From Mesorhizobium carmichaelinearum (GTDB lineage: Bacteria > Pseudomonadota > Alphaproteobacteria > Rhizobiales > Rhizobiaceae): a stretch of DNA of 64,000 bases. Under the pieces are notes generated by a model that ran no database searches, was not told where the DNA came from, and saw only the letters and a list, made by a program, of their open reading frames with translations. Location of the stretch: NCBI RefSeq assembly GCF_900199455.1, contig NZ_FZQR01000012.1:186001-250000 (forward strand), read 5' to 3'. The translations under genes and the position numbers were made by a program. This document shows, one piece after another, positions 16,783 through 25,048 of this stretch. The first letter of the stretch is position 1. Each line of letters opens with the position of its first letter.

Positions 16783-17526
16783 TCACGACCGGGCGTTATG
16801 GCCGAAGATCATGCGGGTGTATTTCTTCCATTTCCATTTCACGCTTTTGTACCACCGCGGATAGTTCTTCGCCGAAATGGACGTCTGGAAGGCGCCGTTC
16901 TCGCTGCCTTGTTCGACAATCGGCCGTTCGAACCACAGCATTTCAATGCCGAGTTTCTCGTCCATCTGTTCGACCTGGTGGTCGATCGAGGTGTATATCT
17001 TGTTCTGCTCGATCCAGGCGCAGCGGGCTTCGGCGACCGGACGGGTGATGAGGTAGGAATCGGTGCATCTGGCGTGCAGTGCCGGGTAGAGCCTCTGACC
17101 CTTCCGCAATTTCCAGCTCGGTGTGTAGTAGTTGCTGCCATTGCCGAGATAGATGACGGCCTTGCGCGTGGGGCCGCCGAGTTCAGCCAGTCCCTGCCGG
17201 AACTTGGCGACGAAGTCGCGCGCGAGGAAGACGTCGTCCTCGAAGACCAGGCAATAGGGCAGGTCGGTCTCGAGGAAATCGCGCCAGATGCCGAAATGCT
17301 TCAGCGCCAGCGAGACGGCCGGGGGGTGGGTAAAAGCGGGGGCGACCAGTTCGTTGCGGATTTCTGGGGTGATATCGGGCCGGTCCCAGTCCGTATAAAA
17401 ATAGACCGGCACACCGCGCCGCTCGAATTCGCGGACAATGTGGCGGCGCCGGTCGTCATAGCCCTGCTTGACGTGGCAGATCCGGGTGAACACCAGGTCG
17501 CGTGGAAATCCGGACTCTTCCGCCAT
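16783..17526 (-). CDS. Glycosyltransferase family 25-like protein
   Basis: The 247-residue protein shows the GT25 pattern of LPS galactosyltransferases: an N-terminal RRRHIVREFERRGVPVYFY, a central EDDVFLARDF acidic motif, and a C-terminal DHQVEQ with the QGSENGAFQTSI tail. It probably adds a sugar to LPS or another surface glycan at the cytoplasmic side of the inner membrane. The ATG at 17526 is chosen over an in-frame TTG at 17532. It is convergent with the LysR gene. Confidence 0.78.
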   Translation of the reverse strand: MAEESGFPRDLVFTRICHVKQGYDDRRRHIVREFERRGVPVYFYTDWDRPDITPEIRNELVAPAFTHPPAVSLALKHFGIWRDFLETDLPYCLVFEDDVFLARDFVAKFRQGLAELGGPTRKAVIYLGNGSNYYTPSWKLRKGQRLYPALHARCTDSYLITRPVAEARCAWIEQNKIYTSIDHQVEQMDEKLGIEMLWFERPIVEQGSENGAFQTSISAKNYPRWYKSVKWKWKKYTRMIFGHNARS

Positions 17527-17542
17527 CGTCAACGCGCCCGTC

Positions 17543-17959
17543 TCAGCTTGCCGCGGCGCCGAACCAGCCGATCACCGCGCCGATGATCAGCAAGACGCCG
17601 AGCCAGTGGCCGCCGTCGATGAGGGTCAGGTCCCAGCCGAAATTCTCGTAGCGATGGTTGACCGAGAGCGTCGTGGCGACGAAACCCAGCCAAAGCACGA
17701 AGCCGAAGACAAGCCCGGCAAGCAGTGTCGGCTCACCGCCGGTCATCGCGCCGACAACCAGCGCCATGATGTAGGCCATGACCAGTTCGGCGATGAAGCT
17801 GATGACGAAAGGCAGCGGCGATTTCTTCATCGTCGCCGGATCGAGTTTGGCGGCCTTCAGCCACGGCTTGCTCAACGCCATGTACCAGGCGGCGCCGAAC
17901 AGCCAGGCCAAGACGGCGGCGGCGATCACCGCCAGCCAGTTCACTGCTGAAAAATCCAT
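17543..17959 (-). CDS. DUF1761 membrane protein
   Basis: The 138-residue protein has four predicted membrane helices and the DUF1761 hallmarks (VNWLAVIAAAVLAWLFGAAWY at the start; AMTGGEPTLLAGLVFGF; HRYENFGWDLTLIDGGHWL). The function of the family is unknown. GGAGGGGGA precedes ATG 17959, which makes the longer frame to 18037 unlikely. The GT25 gene follows 16 bases downstream on the same strand. Confidence 0.85.
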   Translation of the reverse strand: MDFSAVNWLAVIAAAVLAWLFGAAWYMALSKPWLKAAKLDPATMKKSPLPFVISFIAELVMAYIMALVVGAMTGGEPTLLAGLVFGFVLWLGFVATTLSVNHRYENFGWDLTLIDGGHWLGVLLIIGAVIGWFGAAAS

Positions 17960-18088
17960 GAGCTTCCCCCTCCAGATGCAGGTCGCGTGACATCTTTTTG
18001 TTTTTGACGCAATTCCTGTGGGAAAACCGCTAAGCACTTTTCCTGGGATTGCTCCATGAACTTTGTATCAAGCGCTTCGCCGATGGCG

Positions 18089-18745
18089 TCAAGCAAAGCG
18101 CCAGACGGTGGTGCGCTTGACCAGGGAATCCTCCAGCGCCCGGGTGACTTCCACCTGATAGACCGCAAGCGGCTCCAGCCCTGTCTTGGGCATATAAGAC
18201 CGGCCGGGATCGCCGACGAAGATCTCGGCACCGCGCGCCTTGAGCGTCGCAAACCACGGCATCAGGCTATCGGCGAAGGATTTGTCGTAGAAAACGTCAC
18301 CGGCCAGCACCACGTCCCAGCTCGCATCGGTGCCGATGCAGTCGCTGCCGAGGAAGTCGACCCCAACGCCATTGGCCTCGCTGTTGAGGCGGATCGCGGT
18401 GGCGCAGAACGGGTCGATGTCGGCGGCGATCACCCCGGCAGCGCCCGCCTTGGCGGCAGCGATGGCGACAAGGCCGGAGCCTGAGGCGAAGTCGAGCACG
18501 CGCTTGCCCCGCACCGTGTCGGGATTGTCGAGGACATAGCGGGCGAGGCCCTGGCCGCCGGCCCAGGCAAAGGCCCAGAAGGGTGGCGGCAGGCCGATCT
18601 CGACCAGTTCGTCCTCGGTCCGCTGCCAAAGATCGTGGGCTTCATCGGCAAGGCGCAGCAGAATCTCAGGCACATGCGGCGGCGCCATCAGCGCCGTGTT
18701 GTCGAGGATGAATTGCTTGGCGCTGTGCGGGGTGAGGGCCGTCAC
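18089..18745 (-). CDS. Class I SAM-dependent methyltransferase (protein-lysine type)
   Basis: The 218-residue protein has the Rossmann SAM motif VLDFASGSG at about residues 83-91, then AADIDPFCATAI (motif II) and DVVLAGDVFYD (motif IV). It resembles the group of ETFB-lysine and PrmA-like methyltransferases. The GTG start at 18745 overlaps the TGA of the EVE gene (GTGA), which fixes the start and shows translational coupling. The frame extends upstream to 18922 but overlaps the EVE gene. It is last in the tsaD operon; the substrate is not known. Confidence 0.82.
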   Translation of the reverse strand: MTALTPHSAKQFILDNTALMAPPHVPEILLRLADEAHDLWQRTEDELVEIGLPPPFWAFAWAGGQGLARYVLDNPDTVRGKRVLDFASGSGLVAIAAAKAGAAGVIAADIDPFCATAIRLNSEANGVGVDFLGSDCIGTDASWDVVLAGDVFYDKSFADSLMPWFATLKARGAEIFVGDPGRSYMPKTGLEPLAVYQVEVTRALEDSLVKRTTVWRFA

Positions 18746-19167
18746 GGAGCAGGCGTCAGGCCGCCCATGCGGCAGACTTCCTTCCATTCGGCCGGGGTGA
18801 CCGGCTGCACGGAAAGCCGTCCAAGCCGCACCAGCGCCATCTCGGCAAGCTTCGGATTGGCTTTTACCTGTTCCAGCGTCGGCGGGTTCGGCACATCGCG
18901 AACCGCGCGGATGTCGGCGCATTCCCAGCGCGGATCATCCGAAGTTGTGTCCGGATGGGCCAGCGCGCAGACCTCGGCGATGCCGACGATGTTGAGCCCC
19001 TCATTGGAGTGGTAGAAGAAGCCGAGATCGCCGATCTGCATGGCCTTCATGTTGTTGCGGGCGGCGTAGTTGCGAACGCCGTCCCACTGCGTGCCGGCCT
19101 TGCCCTTGGCCTTCAACGCCTCGAAGGAGAAAACCGAGGGTTCGGATTTGAACAGCCAGTAGTTCAT
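18742..19167 (-). CDS. EVE-domain protein
   Basis: The 141-residue protein is a single EVE domain (opening MNYWLFKSEPSVFSFEALKA; GVRNYAARNNMKAM; FYHSNE), a PUA-like fold that recognises modified nucleobases. GGAGGAG precedes the ATG at 19167. It sits between yciI and the methyltransferase gene in the tsaD-gpsA operon, a conserved position in rhizobia as far as I recall. The exact ligand is unknown. Confidence 0.92.
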   Translation of the reverse strand: MNYWLFKSEPSVFSFEALKAKGKAGTQWDGVRNYAARNNMKAMQIGDLGFFYHSNEGLNIVGIAEVCALAHPDTTSDDPRWECADIRAVRDVPNPPTLEQVKANPKLAEMALVRLGRLSVQPVTPAEWKEVCRMGGLTPAP

Positions 19168-19206
19168 GTTTTCTCCTCCGTGCGATCCAGGTGCGGGCAA
19201 CCGGAA

Positions 19207-19503
19207 TTAACTAGCCGCCGGCTTGTTGAACGTCCAGTTCCACTGACGGATTTCGACGCTTTCGAACAGGCCGGCCTTGGCATAGGGGTCGGCGGCCGAC
19301 AAGGCCTGCGCCGCGGCCAGATCCGGCGCCTCGACGACCACGAGGCTGCCATTGGGCTTGCCATTGGCATCGAGGAACGGGCCGGCAAAAACCAGTTTCT
19401 TCTCCGCATTCAGTCCTTCGAGGAAGGCGACATGCACGGGCCGCGTGTCGAGGCGCACCTGCAGGCTTCCTGGCTTGTCCTTGCACACAAAAGCAAACAG
19501 CAT
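19207..19503 (-). CDS. YciI-like protein
   Basis: The 98-residue protein is a YciI-type member of the YCII superfamily: LDTRPVHVAFLEGL at the N-terminal half, FAGPF in the middle, and the conserved DPYAKAGLFESVEIRQW near the C-terminus. Family members form dimers; a putative active site uses His and Asp, but the reaction is unknown. It lies 37 bases after gpsA in the same leftward operon. Confidence 0.9.
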   Translation of the reverse strand: MLFAFVCKDKPGSLQVRLDTRPVHVAFLEGLNAEKKLVFAGPFLDANGKPNGSLVVVEAPDLAAAQALSAADPYAKAGLFESVEIRQWNWTFNKPAAS

Positions 19504-19540
19504 GGTCTTTCTCCTGGTCTTGGGATTGAAGTTGGGCCGA

Positions 19541-20572
19541 TCAATCGTTGGTTTCGGTCTTCAGCGGCCGGGTCATCAGGGCGGTCACGGCCTGGCGGAT
19601 GGTGATGGTGCCGTCCAGTATGGCCGCGACGGCGGCGATGATCGGCGCGTCTATGCCGCGCTCGGCGGCGATGCGGGCGGCGATCGCCGCCGTCGGCACG
19701 CCCTCGGCCAGCGGCAATCCGGCAAGCGCCTTGCCTTGCCCGAGCGCCAGCCCGTAGGCGAAATTGCGCGATTGCGCCGACGAGCAGGTCAGCAGCAGGT
19801 CGCCAAGGCCGGAAAGCCCCATCAAGGTCTCGGGCCTGGCGCCGAAGGCGGCGCCGATGCGGCGCAGTTCGACGAAGCCGCGCGTCACCATGGCGGCCTG
19901 GGCGCTGGCGCCGAGCCCGGCACCGGTGACGGCACCGGCAGCGATGGCAAAGACATTCTTCAAGGCGCCGCCGATCTCGACGCCGATCAGGTCGTCGCTG
20001 GAATAACAGCGCAGGTTTTCGGCGGAAAAGCGGGCGGCAAGGTCGGCGGCCAGGGTCTCGTCGCCGGCGGCGACCACCACCGCTGTCGGCAGACCCCGGG
20101 CGACATCGGTGGCGAAGCTCGGGCCGGAGAGCGCCGCGACCGGGTTTCGCGGCAGGATTTCCTCGACAATTGCCGACAGCAAAGCACCGGTGTCGCGCTC
20201 GATGCCCTTGGCGCAGAGAACAAGCGGGATGCCGGATGGCATATGGTCCTTCGCGACCGCCAGCGTCGCCCGCAGCGATTGCGCCGGCGTCACTGCCAGC
20301 ACACAATCGGCGCCGGCGAGCGCTGCCTCGATGTTCGATGTCGCCGCGATGCCGGGCGCAATCGCAATGCCGGGCAGATAGCGGGGGTTCTCGCCACGGC
20401 CGATCGCGGCCACGGTTTCCGGATCGCGCGCGAACAGGCGCACCGCATGGCCGGCGCGTAGCATGGCCAGCGCCAGCGCCGTGCCCCAGGCGCCGCCGCC
20501 GAGCACAGTGACGCGCCAGACGCCTTTGCCGTGATTGCTGATATCCTGGCTGCTCATGGCTTTACCCGTCAT
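19541..20572 (-). CDS. gpsA: Glycerol-3-phosphate dehydrogenase [NAD(P)+]
   Basis: The 343-residue enzyme has the NAD(P)-binding VLGGGAWGTALA near residues 24-35 and VLCAKGIE, ALSGPSFA and IGVEIGGALKNVFAI blocks typical of GpsA. It reduces dihydroxyacetone phosphate to sn-glycerol-3-phosphate for phospholipid synthesis in the cytoplasm. The ATG at 20572 overlaps the tsaD stop by four bases (ATGA). An internal ATG (MSSQD) is an alternative start. Confidence 0.95.
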   Translation of the reverse strand: MTGKAMSSQDISNHGKGVWRVTVLGGGAWGTALALAMLRAGHAVRLFARDPETVAAIGRGENPRYLPGIAIAPGIAATSNIEAALAGADCVLAVTPAQSLRATLAVAKDHMPSGIPLVLCAKGIERDTGALLSAIVEEILPRNPVAALSGPSFATDVARGLPTAVVVAAGDETLAADLAARFSAENLRCYSSDDLIGVEIGGALKNVFAIAAGAVTGAGLGASAQAAMVTRGFVELRRIGAAFGARPETLMGLSGLGDLLLTCSSAQSRNFAYGLALGQGKALAGLPLAEGVPTAAIAARIAAERGIDAPIIAAVAAILDGTITIRQAVTALMTRPLKTETND

Positions 20573-21657
20573 GCCTTGGCTCCGCGCCGGCCGGAACCAA
20601 CCATCGGCGCCGAGATGCTGTCCAGCGGCCAGCGCGAGCGCGGCACGAAATCAAAGCCGTTCTCCTGCGCCATGCCTTCACGCAGCCGTTCGATGCCGGC
20701 CCAGGCGATCATCGCCGCATTGTCGGTGCAAAGTTTCAGCGGCGGCGCGACGAAGGTGAAACCGGCGTCAGTGCAGAGCCGTTCCAGCGTCGCCTTGATG
20801 GTGCGGTTGGCGGCGACTCCGCCGGCGACGACCAGCGCCGGGTTCTTCGTGCTGGGAAATGTCTGGCTGAATCGTGCCAGCGCGCGGGAAACGCGATCGG
20901 CCAGCGCATCGGCGACCGCCGCCTGGAACGAGGCGCAGATGTCGGCGACGTCCTGGTCGCTCAAGGGCTCGATCGCCGTCGCTGCCTGGCGCACGGCGGT
21001 CTTCAAACCGGAGAAGGAGAAGTCGGGTTGCGCCGAGCCCTTCATCGGTCGGGGAAAAGCAAAGCGCGAGGCATTGCCTGTCTGCGCCGCCTTCTCGACA
21101 TTCGGCCCGCCGGGATAGGGCAGGCCGAGCATCTTGGCGGTCTTGTCAAAGGCTTCGCCGAGCGCGTCGTCGATAGTGGTGGCCCAGCGCTGATAGTCGC
21201 CGACGCCGCGCACGGCCAGGATCTGCGTGTGGCCGCCGGAGACCAGCAGCAGCAGATAGGGGAATTCGAGCCCGTCGGTCAGCCGCGCCGTCAAGGCATG
21301 GCCTTCGAGGTGGTTGACGGCGATCAGCGGCTTGCCGGCGGCGGCGGCGATCGCCTTGGCCGTCATCAGCCCGACGATCAGGCCGCCGACCAGGCCGGGG
21401 CCCGCGGTGGCGGCGATCGCATCGATATCGGCAAGGGCCGTGCCCGAATCGGCCAGTGCCGCCTCGATGATGCCGTCCAGCGCCTCGACATGGGCGCGCG
21501 CGGCAATCTCGGGCACGACACCGCCGAAGGCGGCATGCTCCTCGATTTGGGATAGCACGATGTTGGACAGGATTTTCGGCGCGGCATCGCCCTCCAGCGC
21601 CACGACGCTGGCAGCGGTCTCGTCACAACTCGTCTCGATGCCCAGAACGCGGATCAA
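20569..21657 (-). CDS. tsaD: tRNA N6-threonylcarbamoyladenosine synthase TsaD
   Basis: The 362-residue enzyme starts MIRVLGIETSCDETAASVV and has the metal-binding HLEGH motif, the LLLVSGGHTQI loop and a C-terminal CTDNAAMIAWAG block. With TsaB, TsaE and TsaC it makes the t6A37 modification on ANN-decoding tRNAs. It is first in a leftward operon with gpsA, yciI, an EVE gene and a methyltransferase gene, and is divergent from hemC, the tsaD-hemC arrangement being common in alphaproteobacteria. Confidence 0.96.
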   Translation of the reverse strand: MIRVLGIETSCDETAASVVALEGDAAPKILSNIVLSQIEEHAAFGGVVPEIAARAHVEALDGIIEAALADSGTALADIDAIAATAGPGLVGGLIVGLMTAKAIAAAAGKPLIAVNHLEGHALTARLTDGLEFPYLLLLVSGGHTQILAVRGVGDYQRWATTIDDALGEAFDKTAKMLGLPYPGGPNVEKAAQTGNASRFAFPRPMKGSAQPDFSFSGLKTAVRQAATAIEPLSDQDVADICASFQAAVADALADRVSRALARFSQTFPSTKNPALVVAGGVAANRTIKATLERLCTDAGFTFVAPPLKLCTDNAAMIAWAGIERLREGMAQENGFDFVPRSRWPLDSISAPMVGSGRRGAKA

Positions 21658-21751
21658 TTCGTCGCTATCCCAAGAGATTGTTTATCGGGCCTTTCCCCTT
21701 TAGGAGAAAGCCCGGAAAAGGCCTCGGTTATTTTAGCCGCATTTCTGCGAC

Positions 21752-21771
21752 GCCAAGTGGCTTCACTTGGC
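21752..21771. other. Hairpin in the tsaD/hemC divergent region
   Basis: GCCAAGTG-GCTT-CACTTGGC is a perfect 8-bp stem with a 4-base loop, 41 bases before the hemC ATG. It could be a leader hairpin of hemC or an operator. Confidence 0.35.
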
Positions 21772-21812
21772 TGCAAAATGCTCCGGCCGGGGGTTATCAC
21801 GGACGGCGCGTC

Positions 21813-22739
21813 ATGCAAACAACCTTGAAAATCGGAACACGCGGCAGCCCGCTGGCCCTGGCACAGGCGCATGAGACACAGGCGCGGCTGATGGCCGCGC
21901 ATGGCCTGCCGGCGGAAGCCTTCGAGGTCGTCGTCATCTCGACCAGCGGCGACCGGATCCAGGACCGGCCGCTGTCGGAGGCCGGCGGCAAGGGTCTGTT
22001 CACCAAGGAGATCGAGGAAGCGCTGCTTGCCGGCGCGATCGACATCGCCGTGCATTCGTCGAAGGACATGCCGACGCAACTGCCGGACGGCCTGGAGCTT
22101 TCCGCCTTCCTGCCCCGCGAGGACGCGCGCGATGCCTTTGTCGGCAAGGCGGCCAAGACCATCGCTGAACTGCCGCGCGGGGCAAAGGTCGGCTCGTCGT
22201 CGCTCAGGCGGCAGGCGCTGATCCGTCGCATGCGGCCCGATCTCGACGTGGTGATGTTCCGCGGCAACGTGCAGACACGGCTGCGCAAGCTCGACGAAGG
22301 TGTCGCCGCCGGCACCATCCTCGCCTATGCCGGACTGAAGCGGCTTGGCCTGGAGCATGTCGCCACCGATCTGATGCCGCTCGACATTTTTCCGCCCGCA
22401 CCCGGCCAGGGCGCGATCGGCATCGAGACGCGGATCGGTGATCGCGCTGTCGAAAAGATGCTGGTGGCGATCCACGATGTGCCGACCGGACAGGCGCTCG
22501 CCTGCGAGCGCGCCTTCCTGGCGGCGCTCGACGGCTCCTGCCGCACGCCGATCGCCGGCTATGCCTCAATCGAGGCCGGGAAGCTCAATTTCGCTGGGCT
22601 GATCATCTCGCCCGACGGCACGCAGTCGTACACGGTCGAACTGCAAGGGGCGGCACAGGATGCCGCCCGCATCGGCGATGAGGCGGCACGAACGGTGCGG
22701 GCCACGGCCGGTGAAAAATTCTTCGATGGTTGGCTCTGA
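21813..22739 (+). CDS. hemC: Hydroxymethylbilane synthase (porphobilinogen deaminase)
   Basis: The 308-residue enzyme begins TLKIGTRGSPLALAQA, has HSSKDMPTQLPDGL, the Arg-rich SSSLRRQALIRRMRP and FRGNVQTRLRKL blocks, and the dipyrromethane-cofactor cysteine in GSCRTPIAGYA. It polymerises four porphobilinogen units to hydroxymethylbilane in haem and cobalamin synthesis. The ATG at 21813 matches the family start; the open frame extends upstream to 21678 without a ribosome site. hemD follows two bases after its stop. Confidence 0.96.
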   Translation: MQTTLKIGTRGSPLALAQAHETQARLMAAHGLPAEAFEVVVISTSGDRIQDRPLSEAGGKGLFTKEIEEALLAGAIDIAVHSSKDMPTQLPDGLELSAFLPREDARDAFVGKAAKTIAELPRGAKVGSSSLRRQALIRRMRPDLDVVMFRGNVQTRLRKLDEGVAAGTILAYAGLKRLGLEHVATDLMPLDIFPPAPGQGAIGIETRIGDRAVEKMLVAIHDVPTGQALACERAFLAALDGSCRTPIAGYASIEAGKLNFAGLIISPDGTQSYTVELQGAAQDAARIGDEAARTVRATAGEKFFDGWL

Positions 22740-22741
22740 CC

Positions 22742-23458
22742 ATGCTTCGCGTCCTGGTGACCAGACCGGAACCGGGCGCATCGCGCACGGCGCGGCGGCT
22801 TCAGGACATGGGCTTCCAGCCGGTCGTTCTGCCACTGACCGAAACCGTGGCCTTGCGGGCTGATTCCGGGTTGATCCCCGGTGACGCTGTCGCCGTTGCC
22901 GTCACCAGCGCCAACGCCGTGCGCCATGCCTCGAAAGATGTGATCGCGGCGCTTGCCGCCTTGCCTTGCCATGCTGTAGGCGCCAGGACCGCCGAAGCGG
23001 CACGCAAGATGGGGTTTTCTTCGGTCATTGAAGGCTCCGGCGATGCCGAGGCGCTGGCCAAAAGCATCGCGGCATCGCTTCCCGGCAAGGCAATCGCCTA
23101 TCTCTGCGGTCGCGTGCGGTTTCCAGTGTTCGAGCAGAGGCTGGAAGCGGCTGCAGTCCAGGTCCGCGCCGTGGAGACGTATGACACGCACCCGGTGCGG
23201 CATTCGGACGAGACCATCCTCGCGCTGCTGTCCGGCCAGCCGGTCGATGCGGTGCTGCTCTATTCGGCCAAGGCGGCCGCCGCGCTGCAAATCCTGGTCA
23301 AGCGGCCTGCTCTGCAAGGAGCCTTTGAAAAGACACAGGTTTTTGCGCTTTCCGCACGCATCGCCGCTGCTTTCGACGGCAGCGCCGGCAAAGCAGTCAG
23401 CATTGCCGAGCAGCCCGACGAGGAGGCGCTGCTGGCGCTTTTGCGGGTGCTGCCCTGA
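22742..23458 (+). CDS. hemD: Uroporphyrinogen-III synthase
   Basis: The 238-residue protein has the weakly conserved HemD pattern: MLRVLVTRPEPGASRTARRL at the start, VAVTSANAVRH, the VETYDTHPV linker between the two lobes, and DAVLLYSAKAA in the second lobe. It cyclises hydroxymethylbilane to uroporphyrinogen III. The start lies 2 bases after the hemC stop and the position between hemC and mic60/hemY supports the call more than the sequence alone. Confidence 0.9.
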   Translation: MLRVLVTRPEPGASRTARRLQDMGFQPVVLPLTETVALRADSGLIPGDAVAVAVTSANAVRHASKDVIAALAALPCHAVGARTAEAARKMGFSSVIEGSGDAEALAKSIAASLPGKAIAYLCGRVRFPVFEQRLEAAAVQVRAVETYDTHPVRHSDETILALLSGQPVDAVLLYSAKAAAALQILVKRPALQGAFEKTQVFALSARIAAAFDGSAGKAVSIAEQPDEEALLALLRVLP

Positions 23459-23568
23459 CCCGCGTCATCACACCGCCCCTTTTCACCGCTTGGTGATGTG
23501 CTAGACCCTTTCTGAACCATCACGCGCCGGCAGGCGTTGAGACGAAGCGAATTTTGCGGAGCCCAGGC

Positions 23569-25038
23569 ATGGTCAAGACGCCGAAGATGCGACACTCGAA
23601 AAGCCGCCGCGAGCCGGTGACCATCGATCTCGAGCCCGGCGCGGTGTCACGAATCGTCGACGAGGATGCCGCCAAGGATGCGGCCCAGACCGACGAGGCG
23701 AAGGCCGAGGAAACCGCTGATGCCTCGCAGCCGGAGACGCCCGAAGAGCCGGTGCATGCCGATCAGACCGATCTAGAACCCTGGGAGCATGCCGATGCCG
23801 CCGCAGGGCAGGCCGGGGCAGAGCCGTCTGCGGAGGCCAAAGCCACTGAACCGGAACTGCCCTATCCCGGTTCGGATGCGCCGCCCGCCAAGCCCTCCGA
23901 CTACAATTTCGAGGACGCATCGGCAAAGCGCACCGACGACAGCAAGGCAAGAACCGAGACACGGAACGAAAGGATGACGCCGACACCGCCTCCGGCAAAG
24001 CGTAGCGGCCTCAATGGTATCGCCGCCGGCATCATCGGCGGTGTCATCGCGCTCGCCGGCGCTGGCGGCCTGCAATTTGCCGGACTGCTCGGTGCGCCGG
24101 GCTCCGGCGCCGGTGTCTCGCTCGACGGTGTCAATGGCGAGATCGCCTCGCTGAAGACCGAGATTGCCGGGCTGAAGGAAACCGGCGGCAACAACGACGC
24201 GGCGGCCAAGGTGGTCGGGCTTTCCTCTGGACTGGAGCAGGTAAAGGCCGATGTCGCGGCGCTGAAATCGGCGGTCGAAAAGGGCGGCGCGGGCGACAAT
24301 GCCGGGCTTGCCGCCCTTGGCGACAAGGTCAAGCAGATCGAGACCGCGGTCGCCGCCCTCGGCAAGGCCAGTAGCGCGGCGCCGGTCGATCTCGGCCCGC
24401 TCAACGAAAAACTGGCCGATCTCGACGCGCAAGTGAAGTCGGCCGGCGAGGCGGCGAAAGCCTGGGATGGCCGGCTCACCGCGCTGGAACAGTCGGTGTC
24501 GCAGCTTTCCGGCAAGGTCGAGGCGCAGGCGTCGCAGCCGAAAATCGCGCTTGCCATCGCTGCTTCGGCGCTGAAGTCGGCGCTCGAACGCGGTGCGCCA
24601 TTCTCGGCCGAACTCGATACGCTGGCCGCGATCTCTCCCAACGCACCCGAGCTCGCGACCTTGCGGCCCTATGCCGAAAAGGGCGTTCCGACCCGCACCG
24701 AGATCGCCGCGCAGATGGATGCCGCCGCCAATGCCATGGTCGCCGCCGCCACGCCGGTCGACGAGAATGCCGGCTTCCTGCAGAATCTGATGTCGAGCGC
24801 CGAATCGCTGGTCAAGGTCAGGCCGATCGGCGCCGTCGAAGGTCCCGGCGCGCCGGAAACCGTGGCGCGCATGGAGGTGGCGGTCACGCAGGGCGACTAT
24901 GCCAAGGCGCTCAGCGAATACAATTCGCTGCCTGAAGCGGTGAAGGCTGCAGGTGCCGATTTTGCCGGCAAACTGAAGGCGCGCATCGAGGTCGAAACCC
25001 AGGTCGACGCGCTGATCTCCGGCGCGATGAAGGCATGA
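23569..25038 (+). CDS. Mitofilin/Mic60-like inner-membrane protein
   Basis: The 489-residue protein has an acidic, low-complexity N-terminal third and one membrane helix (about residues 146-170, GIAAGIIGGVIALAGAG). A long Ala/Lys/Glu-rich coiled coil leads to a C-terminal helical domain (SLVKVRPIG, ARMEVAVTQGDYAKAL, WNSLPEAVK-like) that matches the mitofilin signature. Alphaproteobacterial Mic60 is encoded next to hemY and shapes intracytoplasmic membranes. The ATG at 23569 follows GGAG. The gene runs with hemY, which starts 10 bases downstream. Confidence 0.85.
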   Translation: MVKTPKMRHSKSRREPVTIDLEPGAVSRIVDEDAAKDAAQTDEAKAEETADASQPETPEEPVHADQTDLEPWEHADAAAGQAGAEPSAEAKATEPELPYPGSDAPPAKPSDYNFEDASAKRTDDSKARTETRNERMTPTPPPAKRSGLNGIAAGIIGGVIALAGAGGLQFAGLLGAPGSGAGVSLDGVNGEIASLKTEIAGLKETGGNNDAAAKVVGLSSGLEQVKADVAALKSAVEKGGAGDNAGLAALGDKVKQIETAVAALGKASSAAPVDLGPLNEKLADLDAQVKSAGEAAKAWDGRLTALEQSVSQLSGKVEAQASQPKIALAIAASALKSALERGAPFSAELDTLAAISPNAPELATLRPYAEKGVPTRTEIAAQMDAAANAMVAAATPVDENAGFLQNLMSSAESLVKVRPIGAVEGPGAPETVARMEVAVTQGDYAKALSEYNSLPEAVKAAGADFAGKLKARIEVETQVDALISGAMKA

Positions 25039-25048
25039 GGGCAACAGT

